DNA of 64,000 bases, taken from DATKRB01 sp036501425 (lineage in GTDB: Bacteria; Actinomycetota; Acidimicrobiia; Acidimicrobiales; RAAP-2). The notes beneath the pieces were generated by a model that had not been told where the DNA came from, did not search any database, and worked only from the letters and a program-made list of their open reading frames with translations. The position numbers and the translations under genes are program-made. Of the stretch, positions 1 through 7,537 are shown in pieces (position 1 is the stretch's first letter; each line of letters starts with the position of its first letter). Where the stretch lies: the NCBI GenBank assembly GCA_036501425.1, contig DASYAI010000062.1, positions 62,001-126,000 on the forward strand, read 5' to 3'.

Positions 1-1
1 C

Positions 2-145
2 GCCCTGGCCCGGGCGGGCGAGTGCGGTGCCCGCACGGTGGACCTGACCTCGCGCCCGAGCCGTGAGGACGCCAACCGCCTCTACCAGCGGCTCGGGTTC
101 GAGACCCGCCAGACCAACGTGTACCGCTGGTCGGACCCCTCCTGA
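2..145 (+). CDS. GNAT-family acetyltransferase, C-terminal fragment
   Basis: Only the last 47 residues lie in the window; the gene begins upstream. The fragment ends with an alternating segment leading into LYQRLGFE, the usual last helix and strand of GNAT N-acetyltransferases, where an Asn and a Tyr contact acetyl-CoA. The acceptor substrate cannot be read from this piece. The stop lies 13 bases before the LpdA-type gene on the same strand, so the two may be co-transcribed. Family assignment is fairly firm from the YxxxGF-like ending; the specific role is unknown. Confidence 0.6.
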   Translation, partial: ALARAGECGARTVDLTSRPSREDANRLYQRLGFETRQTNVYRWSDPS

Positions 146-158
146 GCCGGCCGCCGTC

Positions 159-1514
159 ATGCGCTTCGTGATCGTCGGCGGCGGACCGGCCGGCAACCAG
201 GCGGCGACCGAGGCGGCCCGGTTGGGGGTCGAGGTGGTGCTGATCGAGCGCGACGTCATCGGTGGGGCGGCCAACCTGTGGGACTGCATCCCGTCGAAGG
301 CCATGATCGCCACCGGCGGGGCGATGTCCTTCCTCGGCCGGGCGGGGGGCATGGGCCTGGCCGAGGTGCGCGGCTCGCTCGACCTCGACGTGCTGCGGGG
401 GCGCATCTCGGGGATCGCGCGGCGGCTGGAGGACTCGACCGTCCAGATCCTCGGGAGCCAGCAGGTCGAGCTGGTGCGGGGGGTCGGGCGGCTCGACGGC
501 CCCAACCGGGTGATCGCCCGCACCGTCGACGGCGACCGCAGCTACGACGCCGACGCCATCTTGGTCAGCACGGGCAGCCGGCCGCGGGTGCCCGAGTGGG
601 CGGAGATCGACGGGGACCGGGTGCTCTCGACCCGGGACGCCTACCCGCCCAAGGTCCTCCCCGAGCACCTGGTGGTCATCGGCTCGGGGGTCACCGGGGT
701 CGAGTTCGTGCACATGTTCTCGTCGCTCGGCTGCCAGGTGACCCTCATCGTGAGCCGCGAGCAGGTGCTCCCGAGCAAGGACGCCGAGGTGGCGGCGGTG
801 CTGGAGGCCGACTTCCTGCGCCGGGGCGTGCGGCTGCTGAAGGGCGCCCGGGCGGTGGGCATCCGCCGCGACGAGGGAGGCGTGGTGGTGAGCTGCGACG
901 ACGGCCGGGTGGTGGCGGGCAGTCACGCCCTGCTGGCCATCGGCTCGGTGCCCAACTCCGAAGGCCTCGACCTGGGGTCGGCCGGGGTCGAGGTGGACGA
1001 GCGGGGCTACGTCCCCATCAACCACCACTGCCAGACCAACGTGCCCCACATCTACGCCGCCGGCGACCTGTCGGGCAAGCTCCCGCTGTCGTCGGTCGCC
1101 GCCATGCAGGGCCGCAAGATCGCCGAGCACGCGGTGGGCGGCCACAGCGTCTCGCACCGCCACCTCAACTACGACAAGGCGGCTTCCGCCATCTTCACCG
1201 AGCCCGAGATCGCCGACGTCGGGCTGGCCGAGGCCGACGCCTTCGCCGAGGGCCGCAAGGTGCGGGTGACCAAGGTGCCGTTCGCCGCCAGCCCCAAGGC
1301 CCTCATCAACAACGATCCCCGGGGCTTCGTCAAGATCGTCTCGGACCCGGCCACCGGGGTGGTGCTGGGCGGGTCCATCGTCGGCCAGAACGCCGCCGAG
1401 CTCATCTCGGTGCTGGCGGTCGCCGTCACCGCCGGCCTGAAGGTGAGCGACCTGGTCGACTCCATGCTGGTGCACCCCTCGCTCTCCGAGGCGTTGGCCG
1501 AGGCGGCCGAGTAG
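159..1514 (+). CDS. lpdA: LpdA-type NAD(P)H-quinone dehydrogenase (flavoprotein disulfide reductase family)
   Basis: 451 aa. The N-terminal FAD-binding GGGPAG lies at residues 7-12 and a second nucleotide-binding fold follows (GSGVTGVEF, about residue 180). The FAD-proximal AAGD motif and the C-terminal dimerisation domain are present. Classical family members carry a CxxxxC redox disulfide; here the segment reads GGAANLWDCIPSK, so only Cys43 remains. The same change is known in the mycobacterial quinone reductase LpdA (Rv3303c), which reduces quinones rather than lipoamide and protects from oxidative stress. Overall similarity to that protein is clear (GSGVTGxEF, AIGSVPNSxGL, SSVAAMQGR). I chose the ATG at 159 because the flavin fold begins directly after it; an upstream in-frame extension would overlap the preceding gene. 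Confidence 0.85.
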   Translation: MRFVIVGGGPAGNQAATEAARLGVEVVLIERDVIGGAANLWDCIPSKAMIATGGAMSFLGRAGGMGLAEVRGSLDLDVLRGRISGIARRLEDSTVQILGSQQVELVRGVGRLDGPNRVIARTVDGDRSYDADAILVSTGSRPRVPEWAEIDGDRVLSTRDAYPPKVLPEHLVVIGSGVTGVEFVHMFSSLGCQVTLIVSREQVLPSKDAEVAAVLEADFLRRGVRLLKGARAVGIRRDEGGVVVSCDDGRVVAGSHALLAIGSVPNSEGLDLGSAGVEVDERGYVPINHHCQTNVPHIYAAGDLSGKLPLSSVAAMQGRKIAEHAVGGHSVSHRHLNYDKAASAIFTEPEIADVGLAEADAFAEGRKVRVTKVPFAASPKALINNDPRGFVKIVSDPATGVVLGGSIVGQNAAELISVLAVAVTAGLKVSDLVDSMLVHPSLSEALAEAAE

Positions 1515-1546
1515 GCCCGGCCCGTCGGGCCGAGGTCGCCCGTGGC

Positions 1547-2908
1547 TCACGCCAGGGTGTCGAGGATCTCGGCGACCAGCTCGGGGGTGGTGTCGGGGTG
1601 CAAGAAGGCCAGCCGACCGGCCGGCCGGCCCTCCCAGGTGGTCGGCATCACGAACGCCACCTGGTCCCGGATCAGGGTGGTCGACCAGCGCTCGTAGTCG
1701 GCCCGGTCCCAGCCCTGCCGGGTGAAGAGGACCACCGACAGCTCGGGCTCCCGCAGCAGCTCGAGATAGGGCCGCGCCCGTACCTGGTCCGCCGCCTCGG
1801 CCGCGATGCGCAGGCCCGCCTCGACCGCGGCGCGGTAGGCGTCGGTGCCGTGGACCGCCAGGGAGAACCACAGCGGCAGGCCCCGGGCCCGCCGGGTGAG
1901 GTGGAAGGCGTAGTCGCTCGGGTTGAAGACGGCCTCGTCGGACGGGTGCATGGCCTCGAGGTAGGACGCGTCCTGCGCGTGGACCGCCTTGGCCAACGGG
2001 GGATCGCGGTAGAGGAGGGCGGCGCAGTCGAACGGGGCGAAGAGCCACTTGTGGGGATCGACCACGAACGAGTCGGCCAGCTCGATCCCGGCGAGGCGGG
2101 AGCGGGCGGCGGGCGAGAAGATGGTGGCGCCCCCGTAGGCGGCGTCGACGTGGAACCACAGCGACCGCTCGGCCGCGACCCGTCCCACCCCGAGCAGGTC
2201 GTCGACGATGCCGGCGTTGGTGGTGCCCGCGGTGGCCACGACGCCCACCACGTCGTCCGCCGCCCCGTCGGCGTCGAGGGCCCGGGCGAGCGCCTCGCCG
2301 GTCAGCCGGTGGTCCGAGCCGGGCACCTCCAGCGGCGAGACGCCGATGATGCCGAGCGCGTGGACCACCGAGGAGTGGGCCTCGGCGCTGATCGCCACCC
2401 GCGGGCGGGCCATGGGGCGGCCGAGCCGGCGGGCGGCGGTGTCGCGGGCCACCACCAGCGCCGACAGGTTGCCCATCGACCCCCCGGACACGAAGCACCC
2501 GCCGGCACCCGCCGGCAGCCCGGCCAGGTCGGCCAGCACGGCGAGGGCCTGGTTCTCGGCCGCCACCGCCCCGGCCGCCTCCAGCCACGACGTGCCGTGG
2601 AGCGACGAGCACGACACCACCATGTCGAAGAGCAGGGACGCCTTGGTGGGGGCGGCGGGGATGAAGGACAAGAACCGGGGGCTGTCGCACGAGACCACCG
2701 CCCGGGCCAGGGTGTGCTCGAAGACCGCCAGGACGTCCTCGGGGCGGTGCGGCGAGGTCCCGATCAGCCCCGACAGGGCCTGGTCGAGCTCCCCCGGGAC
2801 GGCCCCGCCGAAGTCGAGCGACACCGGGTCCTGGGCCAGGCGACGGCGGCAGTACCCGAGGATCAGCTCGGTCAGGTCCTCGTCGTAGGAGAACATCGAA
2901 GTGGGCAT
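1547..2908 (-). CDS. pyridoxal-5'-phosphate-dependent amino-acid decarboxylase (group II, PLP_deC family)
   Basis: 453 aa, normal for group II decarboxylases (glutamate, tyrosine, aromatic amino acids). Visible family features are the HVDAAYGG segment (Asp to the pyridine nitrogen), the Schiff-base lysine in VDPHKWLFAPF, and an S-x-HSSVVHALG segment that holds PLP by aromatic stacking. Substrate cannot be assigned from motifs alone. A strong GAGGAG ribosome site lies about 6 bases before the ATG at 2908; the open frame continues far upstream but antisense to the next gene, so it was trimmed. The gene is divergent from the alpha/beta hydrolase, with only about 70 bases between them. Confidence 0.85.
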   Translation of the reverse strand: MPTSMFSYDEDLTELILGYCRRRLAQDPVSLDFGGAVPGELDQALSGLIGTSPHRPEDVLAVFEHTLARAVVSCDSPRFLSFIPAAPTKASLLFDMVVSCSSLHGTSWLEAAGAVAAENQALAVLADLAGLPAGAGGCFVSGGSMGNLSALVVARDTAARRLGRPMARPRVAISAEAHSSVVHALGIIGVSPLEVPGSDHRLTGEALARALDADGAADDVVGVVATAGTTNAGIVDDLLGVGRVAAERSLWFHVDAAYGGATIFSPAARSRLAGIELADSFVVDPHKWLFAPFDCAALLYRDPPLAKAVHAQDASYLEAMHPSDEAVFNPSDYAFHLTRRARGLPLWFSLAVHGTDAYRAAVEAGLRIAAEAADQVRARPYLELLREPELSVVLFTRQGWDRADYERWSTTLIRDQVAFVMPTTWEGRPAGRLAFLHPDTTPELVAEILDTLA

Positions 2909-2966
2909 GGGCGCTCCTCGGCTCGGTCCGCCGGGACCGAATGGACGGCGGGTGCCGTAGGGTCGG

Positions 2967-2972
2967 TACGCT
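2967..2972 (+). promoter_or_regulatory. -10 hexamer TACGCT of a leaderless promoter
   Basis: TACGCT fits the actinobacterial TAnnnT -10 element and ends 7 bases before the ATG at 2980, so transcription would start at or next to the start codon. No ribosome site is present between them. This spacing supports 2980 over the upstream ATG at 2941 as the true start. Confidence 0.55.
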
Positions 2973-2979
2973 CCGGGCG

Positions 2980-3723
2980 ATGCGATGGGGTCCGGCGGCG
3001 GCCGATGACGGGGTGGTCGAGCGGCCGTTCTGGGTTCCGTCGGGGGACCGTACCGTGCCCGGGCTCCTGTGGACCCCGGTGCGCGCCGTCGGGCCGCGCC
3101 CCCTGGTCCTGGTCGGCCACGGGGCCTCGGGCTCCAAGCGCGAGGGCTACGTGGTGACGCTGGCGCGGCAGCTGGTGCGATCCCGGGGCTACGCGGCGGC
3201 GGCCATCGACGGGCCGGTCCACGGCGAGCGGCGGCCCGACGCCGACGCGCCGCCGATGCTGGTGCTGCTCGAGTTCTCCCAGCTGTGGGCGGCGGACCCC
3301 ACCATGACCGACCGGATGGTGGCGGACTGGCGGGCCACCATCGACGCCCTCGAGTGTCTGGAGGGCATCGGCCCGGGACCGGTGGGCTACTGGGGTCTGT
3401 CGATGGGCACCATCCTGGGCCTGCCGCTGGCGGCGGCCGACCGGCGGATCGGGGTCGCCGTCCTCGGCCTGATGGGCCTGACCGGCCCGAGCCGCGAGCG
3501 GATCGCCCTCGACGCCCCCCGGATCCGGTGCCCGCTGCTTTTCTTGGTCCAGTGGGACGACGAGATGTTCGAGCGCCAGGCGGCCGGCGCCCTGTTCGAC
3601 CTGTTCGGCTCGGCCGACAAGCGGTTGCACGCCTACCCCGGCCGCCACGGCCAGGTGCCCGACGAGGCTTTCGCGGCGAGCGAGGCGTTCCTGGCCCGTC
3701 AGCTCGAGGTCGGCGTTCCCTGA
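2980..3723 (+). CDS. alpha/beta hydrolase (dienelactone-hydrolase-like)
   Basis: 247 aa. The nucleophile elbow is GLSMG (Ser nucleophile), followed by a QWDDE segment where the catalytic Asp is expected and by GRHGQVPD with the likely catalytic His. The oxyanion strand reads VGHGASGSKREG. This fold covers esterases, dienelactone hydrolases and peptidases, and the substrate is not evident. No signal peptide is seen, so it is probably cytoplasmic. The start at 2980 is chosen because a TAnnnT element lies 7 bases upstream; an ATG at 2941 would add 13 residues. Its 3' end overlaps the 3' end of larC by 25 bases on the opposite strand. Confidence 0.8.
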   Translation: MRWGPAAADDGVVERPFWVPSGDRTVPGLLWTPVRAVGPRPLVLVGHGASGSKREGYVVTLARQLVRSRGYAAAAIDGPVHGERRPDADAPPMLVLLEFSQLWAADPTMTDRMVADWRATIDALECLEGIGPGPVGYWGLSMGTILGLPLAAADRRIGVAVLGLMGLTGPSRERIALDAPRIRCPLLFLVQWDDEMFERQAAGALFDLFGSADKRLHAYPGRHGQVPDEAFAASEAFLARQLEVGVP

Positions 3724-4949
3724 CCCCCCGGGGCATCGGCGCCCGGCCCGGGCTCGCCGGCCCGGGCCCGGCGCCACGCCTCCTCGGCCAGCGAGGCGAC
3801 CTCGTGGGTCGGCCGGCCCAGTGCCTCGGCGGCCGCCACGACGTCGGCGAACTCGGCCTTGGCCCGGTGCCCGGCGGCCTTGATGGCGATCCGGAGACCC
3901 TCGACGTCCACCTCGTGCATCGAGCGGGCCGCCGGCCAGCGCTCCCCGGCGGTGGCCCGGACACCGAAGCTGCCGGTGAGGTCGGTCACCAGCCGCCGCA
4001 GCCGCCCGGCGGCGCCCGGGTCGGCGAGCACCGACAGCACGTGCCCGGGGCGCCCCTTCTTCATGAGGACTGGGGTGATCCAGGCGTCGTGGGCACCCGC
4101 GGCCAGCAGGACCTCGAGCGCGTGCCCGAGCTGCTCGCCGGTGGCGTCGTCGAGGTTGGCCTCCAAGGTGAGCACCGGCTGACCCGGCCCGACGGCCTCC
4201 GGGTCGACCGGCGTGGTGCCGATCACGACCTGGGTGCAGTTGGGCAGCTCGGGCAGCTCGGCCCCGCCGGCCCCGAAGCCGGTGCTGGTCACCCGCATGG
4301 CCGGCATGGGCCCGAACCCGCTGGCCAGGGTGGCGAGGAGGGCGGCCCCGGTCGGGGTCGTGAGCTCGACCGGGGTCTCGCGCCCGTAGGCGGGGATCCC
4401 TCGGAGCAGCCTGGTCACCGCCGGGGGCGGGTTGGGCAGCACGCCATGGGCGGTGCGGACCGTCCCGGTGCCGGTGGCCACCGACGAGGCGGTCACCACG
4501 TCGACGCCGAGCAGCTCGAGGGCGGCGGCGGTGCCCACCACGTCGATGATCGCGTCGTGGCCGCCGACCTCGTGGAAGTGGACCTCGGCCGCCGGCCGGC
4601 CGTGCAGGGCGCCTTCCACCTCGGCCAGGGCGCCGAAGGTCCCCAGCGCCCGCTCGGTCACCCGGTCCGGCAGCCCGGCCGCGCCGACCAGCTCCACGAT
4701 GTCGGCGTGGGTCCGCCGACCCGCCGGGTCCCGGGTCCGCACGATCGCCGCGGTGGCGGCGATGCCGCCCCGCAGCACCGGCTCGGTCACCAGCTCCCAG
4801 CCGTCGAGGGCGATCCGCCCGAGCAGGGCCCGCAGCTCGTCGACGTCGGCGCCGGCGTCGATCAGGCTGCCGAGCGCCATGTCCCCGGCGATCCCGGCGA
4901 AGCAGTGGAACCAGGCGATAGTGGTGGGTCGGGGCGCCGGGTCGGTCAC
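3699..4949 (-). CDS. larC: nickel-pincer cofactor biosynthesis protein LarC
   Basis: 416 aa, the usual LarC length. LarC is the CTP-dependent nickel insertase that completes the nickel-pincer nucleotide cofactor of lactate racemase and related racemases/epimerases (family knowledge). The sequence opens with the typical FHCFAGIAGDMALGSLIDAG, then EVHFHEVGGHDAIIDVVGTA, TPTGAALL and LEANLDDATGEQ. The GTG start at 4949 overlaps the larB stop codon by four bases (GTGA), so the pair is translationally coupled. The open frame runs further upstream inside larB and is spurious there. No larE or larA lies in the window. Confidence 0.9.
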   Translation of the reverse strand: MTDPAPRPTTIAWFHCFAGIAGDMALGSLIDAGADVDELRALLGRIALDGWELVTEPVLRGGIAATAAIVRTRDPAGRRTHADIVELVGAAGLPDRVTERALGTFGALAEVEGALHGRPAAEVHFHEVGGHDAIIDVVGTAAALELLGVDVVTASSVATGTGTVRTAHGVLPNPPPAVTRLLRGIPAYGRETPVELTTPTGAALLATLASGFGPMPAMRVTSTGFGAGGAELPELPNCTQVVIGTTPVDPEAVGPGQPVLTLEANLDDATGEQLGHALEVLLAAGAHDAWITPVLMKKGRPGHVLSVLADPGAAGRLRRLVTDLTGSFGVRATAGERWPAARSMHEVDVEGLRIAIKAAGHRAKAEFADVVAAAEALGRPTHEVASLAEEAWRRARAGEPGPGADAPGGQGTPTSS

Positions 4950-5707
4950 GGGAGCAGCCGGCCCACCGCGCACGCGGCGCCGAAGCCGTTGTCGATCCCC
5001 ACCACGGTGATGCCCGCGGCGCACGAAGAGAGCATGGCCAGCAGGGCGGTCACCCCGGCCAGCCCGGCGCCGTAGCCGGTGCTGGTGGGCACCGCGACCA
5101 CCGGTGCCCCGGTCAACCCGCCGACCAGGCTGGCAAGGGCCCCCTCCATGCCGGCCACCACGACCACCACGTCGGCCGCCCCCAGCCGGTCGGTGGCCTC
5201 GAGTAGCCGGTGCAGCCCCGCCACCCCGCAGTCGACGAGCAGGTCCGGCTCGACCCCCAGGCCGACCAGCACCGCCCGGCACTCCTCGGCCACCGCCAGG
5301 TCGGCCGTGCCGGCGGTGAGCACCAGCACCCGGGCGTCGCGCCGGGGCGCCGGTCGCCACACGAGCGTCAGGTGGTCCCCGCACCGGCTCCGGGTCCCCG
5401 GGCCGTGCCCGCCGGCGCACGCCGCGGCCTGCGCCGCCTCGGCCTGGGCGTCGCTGGCCCGGGTCAGCAGGACCGGACCCCCGGGCTCGTCGAGCAGCTC
5501 GGCCACGATCCGGGCGCAGTGCTCGGCCGTCTTGCCAGGCCCGTAGACCGCCTCGGGGAGGCCCTGGCGCAGCGCTCGGTGGTGGTCGACCCGGGCGAAC
5601 CCGAGGTCCGCGAACGGCAACCGCCGCAGTCGGCGCACCGCGTCGTCGGCCTCGCAGCTGCCGTCGGCGACGTCGGCCAGCAGCTGCCGGAGCGCGGGTT
5701 CGTCCAT
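4946..5707 (-). CDS. larB: nickel-pincer cofactor biosynthesis protein LarB
   Basis: 253 aa from the ATG at 5707. LarB carboxylates and hydrolyses nicotinic acid adenine dinucleotide, the first step toward the nickel-pincer cofactor; its C-terminal half resembles AIR carboxylase PurE. Supporting segments are PEAVYGPGKT near residue 50, TAGTADLAVAEE, a DCGVAGLHR stretch, VVAGMEGALASLVGGL, and the ending VGIDNGFGAA. A GTG at 5716 could add three residues, but an AGGA lies about 11 bases before the ATG. It is divergent from pheA with barely 20 bases between the starts, so promoters must overlap the coding ends. Confidence 0.9.
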   Translation of the reverse strand: MDEPALRQLLADVADGSCEADDAVRRLRRLPFADLGFARVDHHRALRQGLPEAVYGPGKTAEHCARIVAELLDEPGGPVLLTRASDAQAEAAQAAACAGGHGPGTRSRCGDHLTLVWRPAPRRDARVLVLTAGTADLAVAEECRAVLVGLGVEPDLLVDCGVAGLHRLLEATDRLGAADVVVVVAGMEGALASLVGGLTGAPVVAVPTSTGYGAGLAGVTALLAMLSSCAAGITVVGIDNGFGAACAVGRLLP

Positions 5708-5716
5708 CTCGTTCAC

Positions 5717-5722
5717 TATCCT
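5717..5722 (+). promoter_or_regulatory. -10 hexamer TATCCT, leaderless promoter of pheA
   Basis: TATCCT fits TAnnnT and ends 8 bases before the GTG of pheA. No ribosome site fits between larB and pheA, so a leaderless transcript is the simplest reading. The element also lies in the upstream region of larB on the other strand. Confidence 0.5.
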
Positions 5723-5730
5723 GCCCCGGT

Positions 5731-6672
5731 GTGACGGCCCCTGCGACCTCGGTTGCCTACCTGGGACCCGCCGGCACGTTCACCGAAGAGGCGATGCTGA
5801 GCCAGCCCGACTACGCGGCAGCCGAGCTCGAGCCCATGGCCACCATCGCCGACGTGCTCGAGGCGGTCGGCGCCCGGCGGTGCTCCCTCGGCTTCGTGCC
5901 GATCGAGAACGCCATCGAGGGAACGGTGAACGCCACCCTCGACGGCCTGGTGTTCGATCACGAGCTGCTCATCCAGCGCGAGGTCGTCAGCGACATCCAC
6001 CTGCACCTGATGGCCCCCCCGGGCACCACCCTGGCCGACCTGCGCCGGGTCGTCTCCCTGCCGGTGGCCCTCGCCCAGTGCCGGCGGTACCTGGCCCGCG
6101 AGCTGCCCGGGGCCGAGCACGTGGCCGCCAACTCGACCGCCGACGCCGCCCGGCTGCTCGGGGAGAGCGGCGAACCGGGCACGGCGGCCATCGCCCCCCG
6201 TCTCGCCGCCGAGCTCTACGGACTGGAGGTGCTGGCCGAGGACGTCGAGGACCATCCGGACAACCAGACCCGGTTCGTCGCGGTGGCCGCCTCCGGCGTG
6301 GCGGCGCCGACCGGGCACGACTGCACCAGCATCGTGTGCTTCCAGCGCACCGACCGACCGGGCTCGTTGCACGGGATCCTGGGCCAGCTGGCTGCCCGGA
6401 GCATCAACCTCACCAAGGTCGAGTCGCGGCCGACCAAACGGGGGCTAGGGGACTACTGCTTCGTCATCGACCTCGAGGGCCACGTGGCCGACGAGGTGGT
6501 CGCCGACTGCCTTCGCGACCTGCACGCCCAATTGGCCGGGGTCAAGTTCCTCGGCTCCTACCCCCGGGCGGGCGCCCAGGGGGCGGTCCACCGCCGCCGG
6601 GTCGGCCAGGCGTTCCGGGCGGCCGACCGCTGGCTGGCCGAGCTGCGAGCCCAGATCGCCGACCTGGGCTGA
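5731..6672 (+). CDS. pheA: prephenate dehydratase
   Basis: 313 aa, GTG start. It converts prephenate to phenylpyruvate, the committed step to phenylalanine. The catalytic periplasmic-binding-like domain (about 1-190) begins with YLGPAGTFTEEA and carries IENAIEGTVN, NSTADAARLL and the NQTRFVAVA (TRF) motif. An ACT regulatory domain (about 200-285) follows with the ESRPTKRGLGDY motif that binds phenylalanine for feedback inhibition. The last codons and stop lie inside a near-exact tandem duplication (6627-6725), which may have set the present C-terminus. Confidence 0.92.
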   Translation: MTAPATSVAYLGPAGTFTEEAMLSQPDYAAAELEPMATIADVLEAVGARRCSLGFVPIENAIEGTVNATLDGLVFDHELLIQREVVSDIHLHLMAPPGTTLADLRRVVSLPVALAQCRRYLARELPGAEHVAANSTADAARLLGESGEPGTAAIAPRLAAELYGLEVLAEDVEDHPDNQTRFVAVAASGVAAPTGHDCTSIVCFQRTDRPGSLHGILGQLAARSINLTKVESRPTKRGLGDYCFVIDLEGHVADEVVADCLRDLHAQLAGVKFLGSYPRAGAQGAVHRRRVGQAFRAADRWLAELRAQIADLG

Positions 6673-6725
6673 TCGGCCGCTGGCTGGCGAGCTGTGCGCC
6701 CAGATCGCCGACCCGGGCTGATTGG
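6627..6725. repeat. tandem duplication of the pheA 3' end
   Basis: Two adjacent copies, 6627-6676 (50 bases) and 6677-6725 (49 bases), share CCGCTGGCTGGC, CAGATCGCCGACC and the GGGCTGAT stop region, with a few substitutions and one deleted base. The first copy encodes the last residues of pheA; the second lies just after the stop and is non-coding. Confidence 0.85.
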
Positions 6726-6787
6726 CCGGAGCCCGGCCCCCGATGCGCCGGCGAGGCCTGCCGTCGTTACGAGGGCGGGCCCGGCCG

Positions 6788-7195
6788 CTACGAGGAGGTG
6801 GCCGAGCCGGAGCCGGCGCCCTGGGCGAGCAGGTCGCGGATCTCGGCGAGCAGGACCACGTCAGCGGGGAGCTCCTCGGGCGGCACCGGGACGCCGCGGG
6901 CGCGGCGCTCGGCCAGCTTGTTGAGCGGGACCACGACGGCGAAGTAGACCGCGGCGGCGACCGACAGGAAGGTGATGGCCTTGTTGACCAGGTCGCCGTA
7001 CAAGAAGGTGCTGTTGTGGACGGTGAAGTGCAAGCCGGCGAAGTTGGGTCGGCCGACGATGGCCGCGATCAGCGGGGTGAGGATGTCGGCGACGAGGGCG
7101 GACACCACGGCCCCGAACGCGGTGCCGATGACGACCGCGATCGCCAGGTCGACCACGTTGCCCCGCATGACGAATTCCTTGAATCCCTTCAGCAT
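6788..7195 (-). CDS. mscL: large-conductance mechanosensitive channel MscL
   Basis: 135 aa, standard MscL length. The protein opens with MLKGFKEFVMRGNVVDLAIAV, the amphipathic N-helix leading into TM1, which contains the gate glycines. A periplasmic loop (residues 45-65) precedes TM2 (about 66-90), and a charged cytoplasmic C-terminal helix ends with the acidic/Leu-rich segment typical of the family. The channel opens under membrane tension and releases solutes during osmotic downshock. An AAAGGG-like ribosome site lies just before the ATG. It is convergent with pheA. Confidence 0.95.
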   Translation of the reverse strand: MLKGFKEFVMRGNVVDLAIAVVIGTAFGAVVSALVADILTPLIAAIVGRPNFAGLHFTVHNSTFLYGDLVNKAITFLSVAAAVYFAVVVPLNKLAERRARGVPVPPEELPADVVLLAEIRDLLAQGAGSGSATSS

Positions 7196-7537
7196 GATGG
7201 CCCTTTCGCCGGTGAGTGGTGGCCGCCGATCCTACCGATGTGCCCGTCCGGACGCCCTGGTTGTGTCGCCTCACGCGGATCGCGGGCATCTCTGCCCGTG
7301 CACGAGCCCGGTGCCCGATGCGAGGGGACTCGGTGACGAACTTGATGCAACGAAACGGGCGAGCCAGAGCCGTCGAGAAGCTTCGCCTCGCCGTCCGCCC
7401 GCCACCGCATCTGCTCCTCCGGAGATCTTTCAAGGGACCGCTAGAACCGCTGTGCCACTGGCGGCGTGCTCCGGCCCTCAATCCCGTGACGTGAGCTGTT
7501 CTCGCCTCTAGCTGCCCTCCCCTCGGAGAACCGGTAC
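7196..7537. other. intergenic stretch without recognisable gene
   Basis: About 340 bases between the 5' end of mscL and the 3' end of the DUF4389 gene. It is less GC-biased than the flanks and probably holds the mscL promoter. I see no credible reading frame, RNA gene or repeat. Confidence 0.5.

Noticed and set aside
278..3157. 959-codon plus-strand frame through lpdA and the decarboxylase
   Set aside because: Overlaps two supported genes in another frame and antisense; composition is Arg/Gly/Pro-rich.
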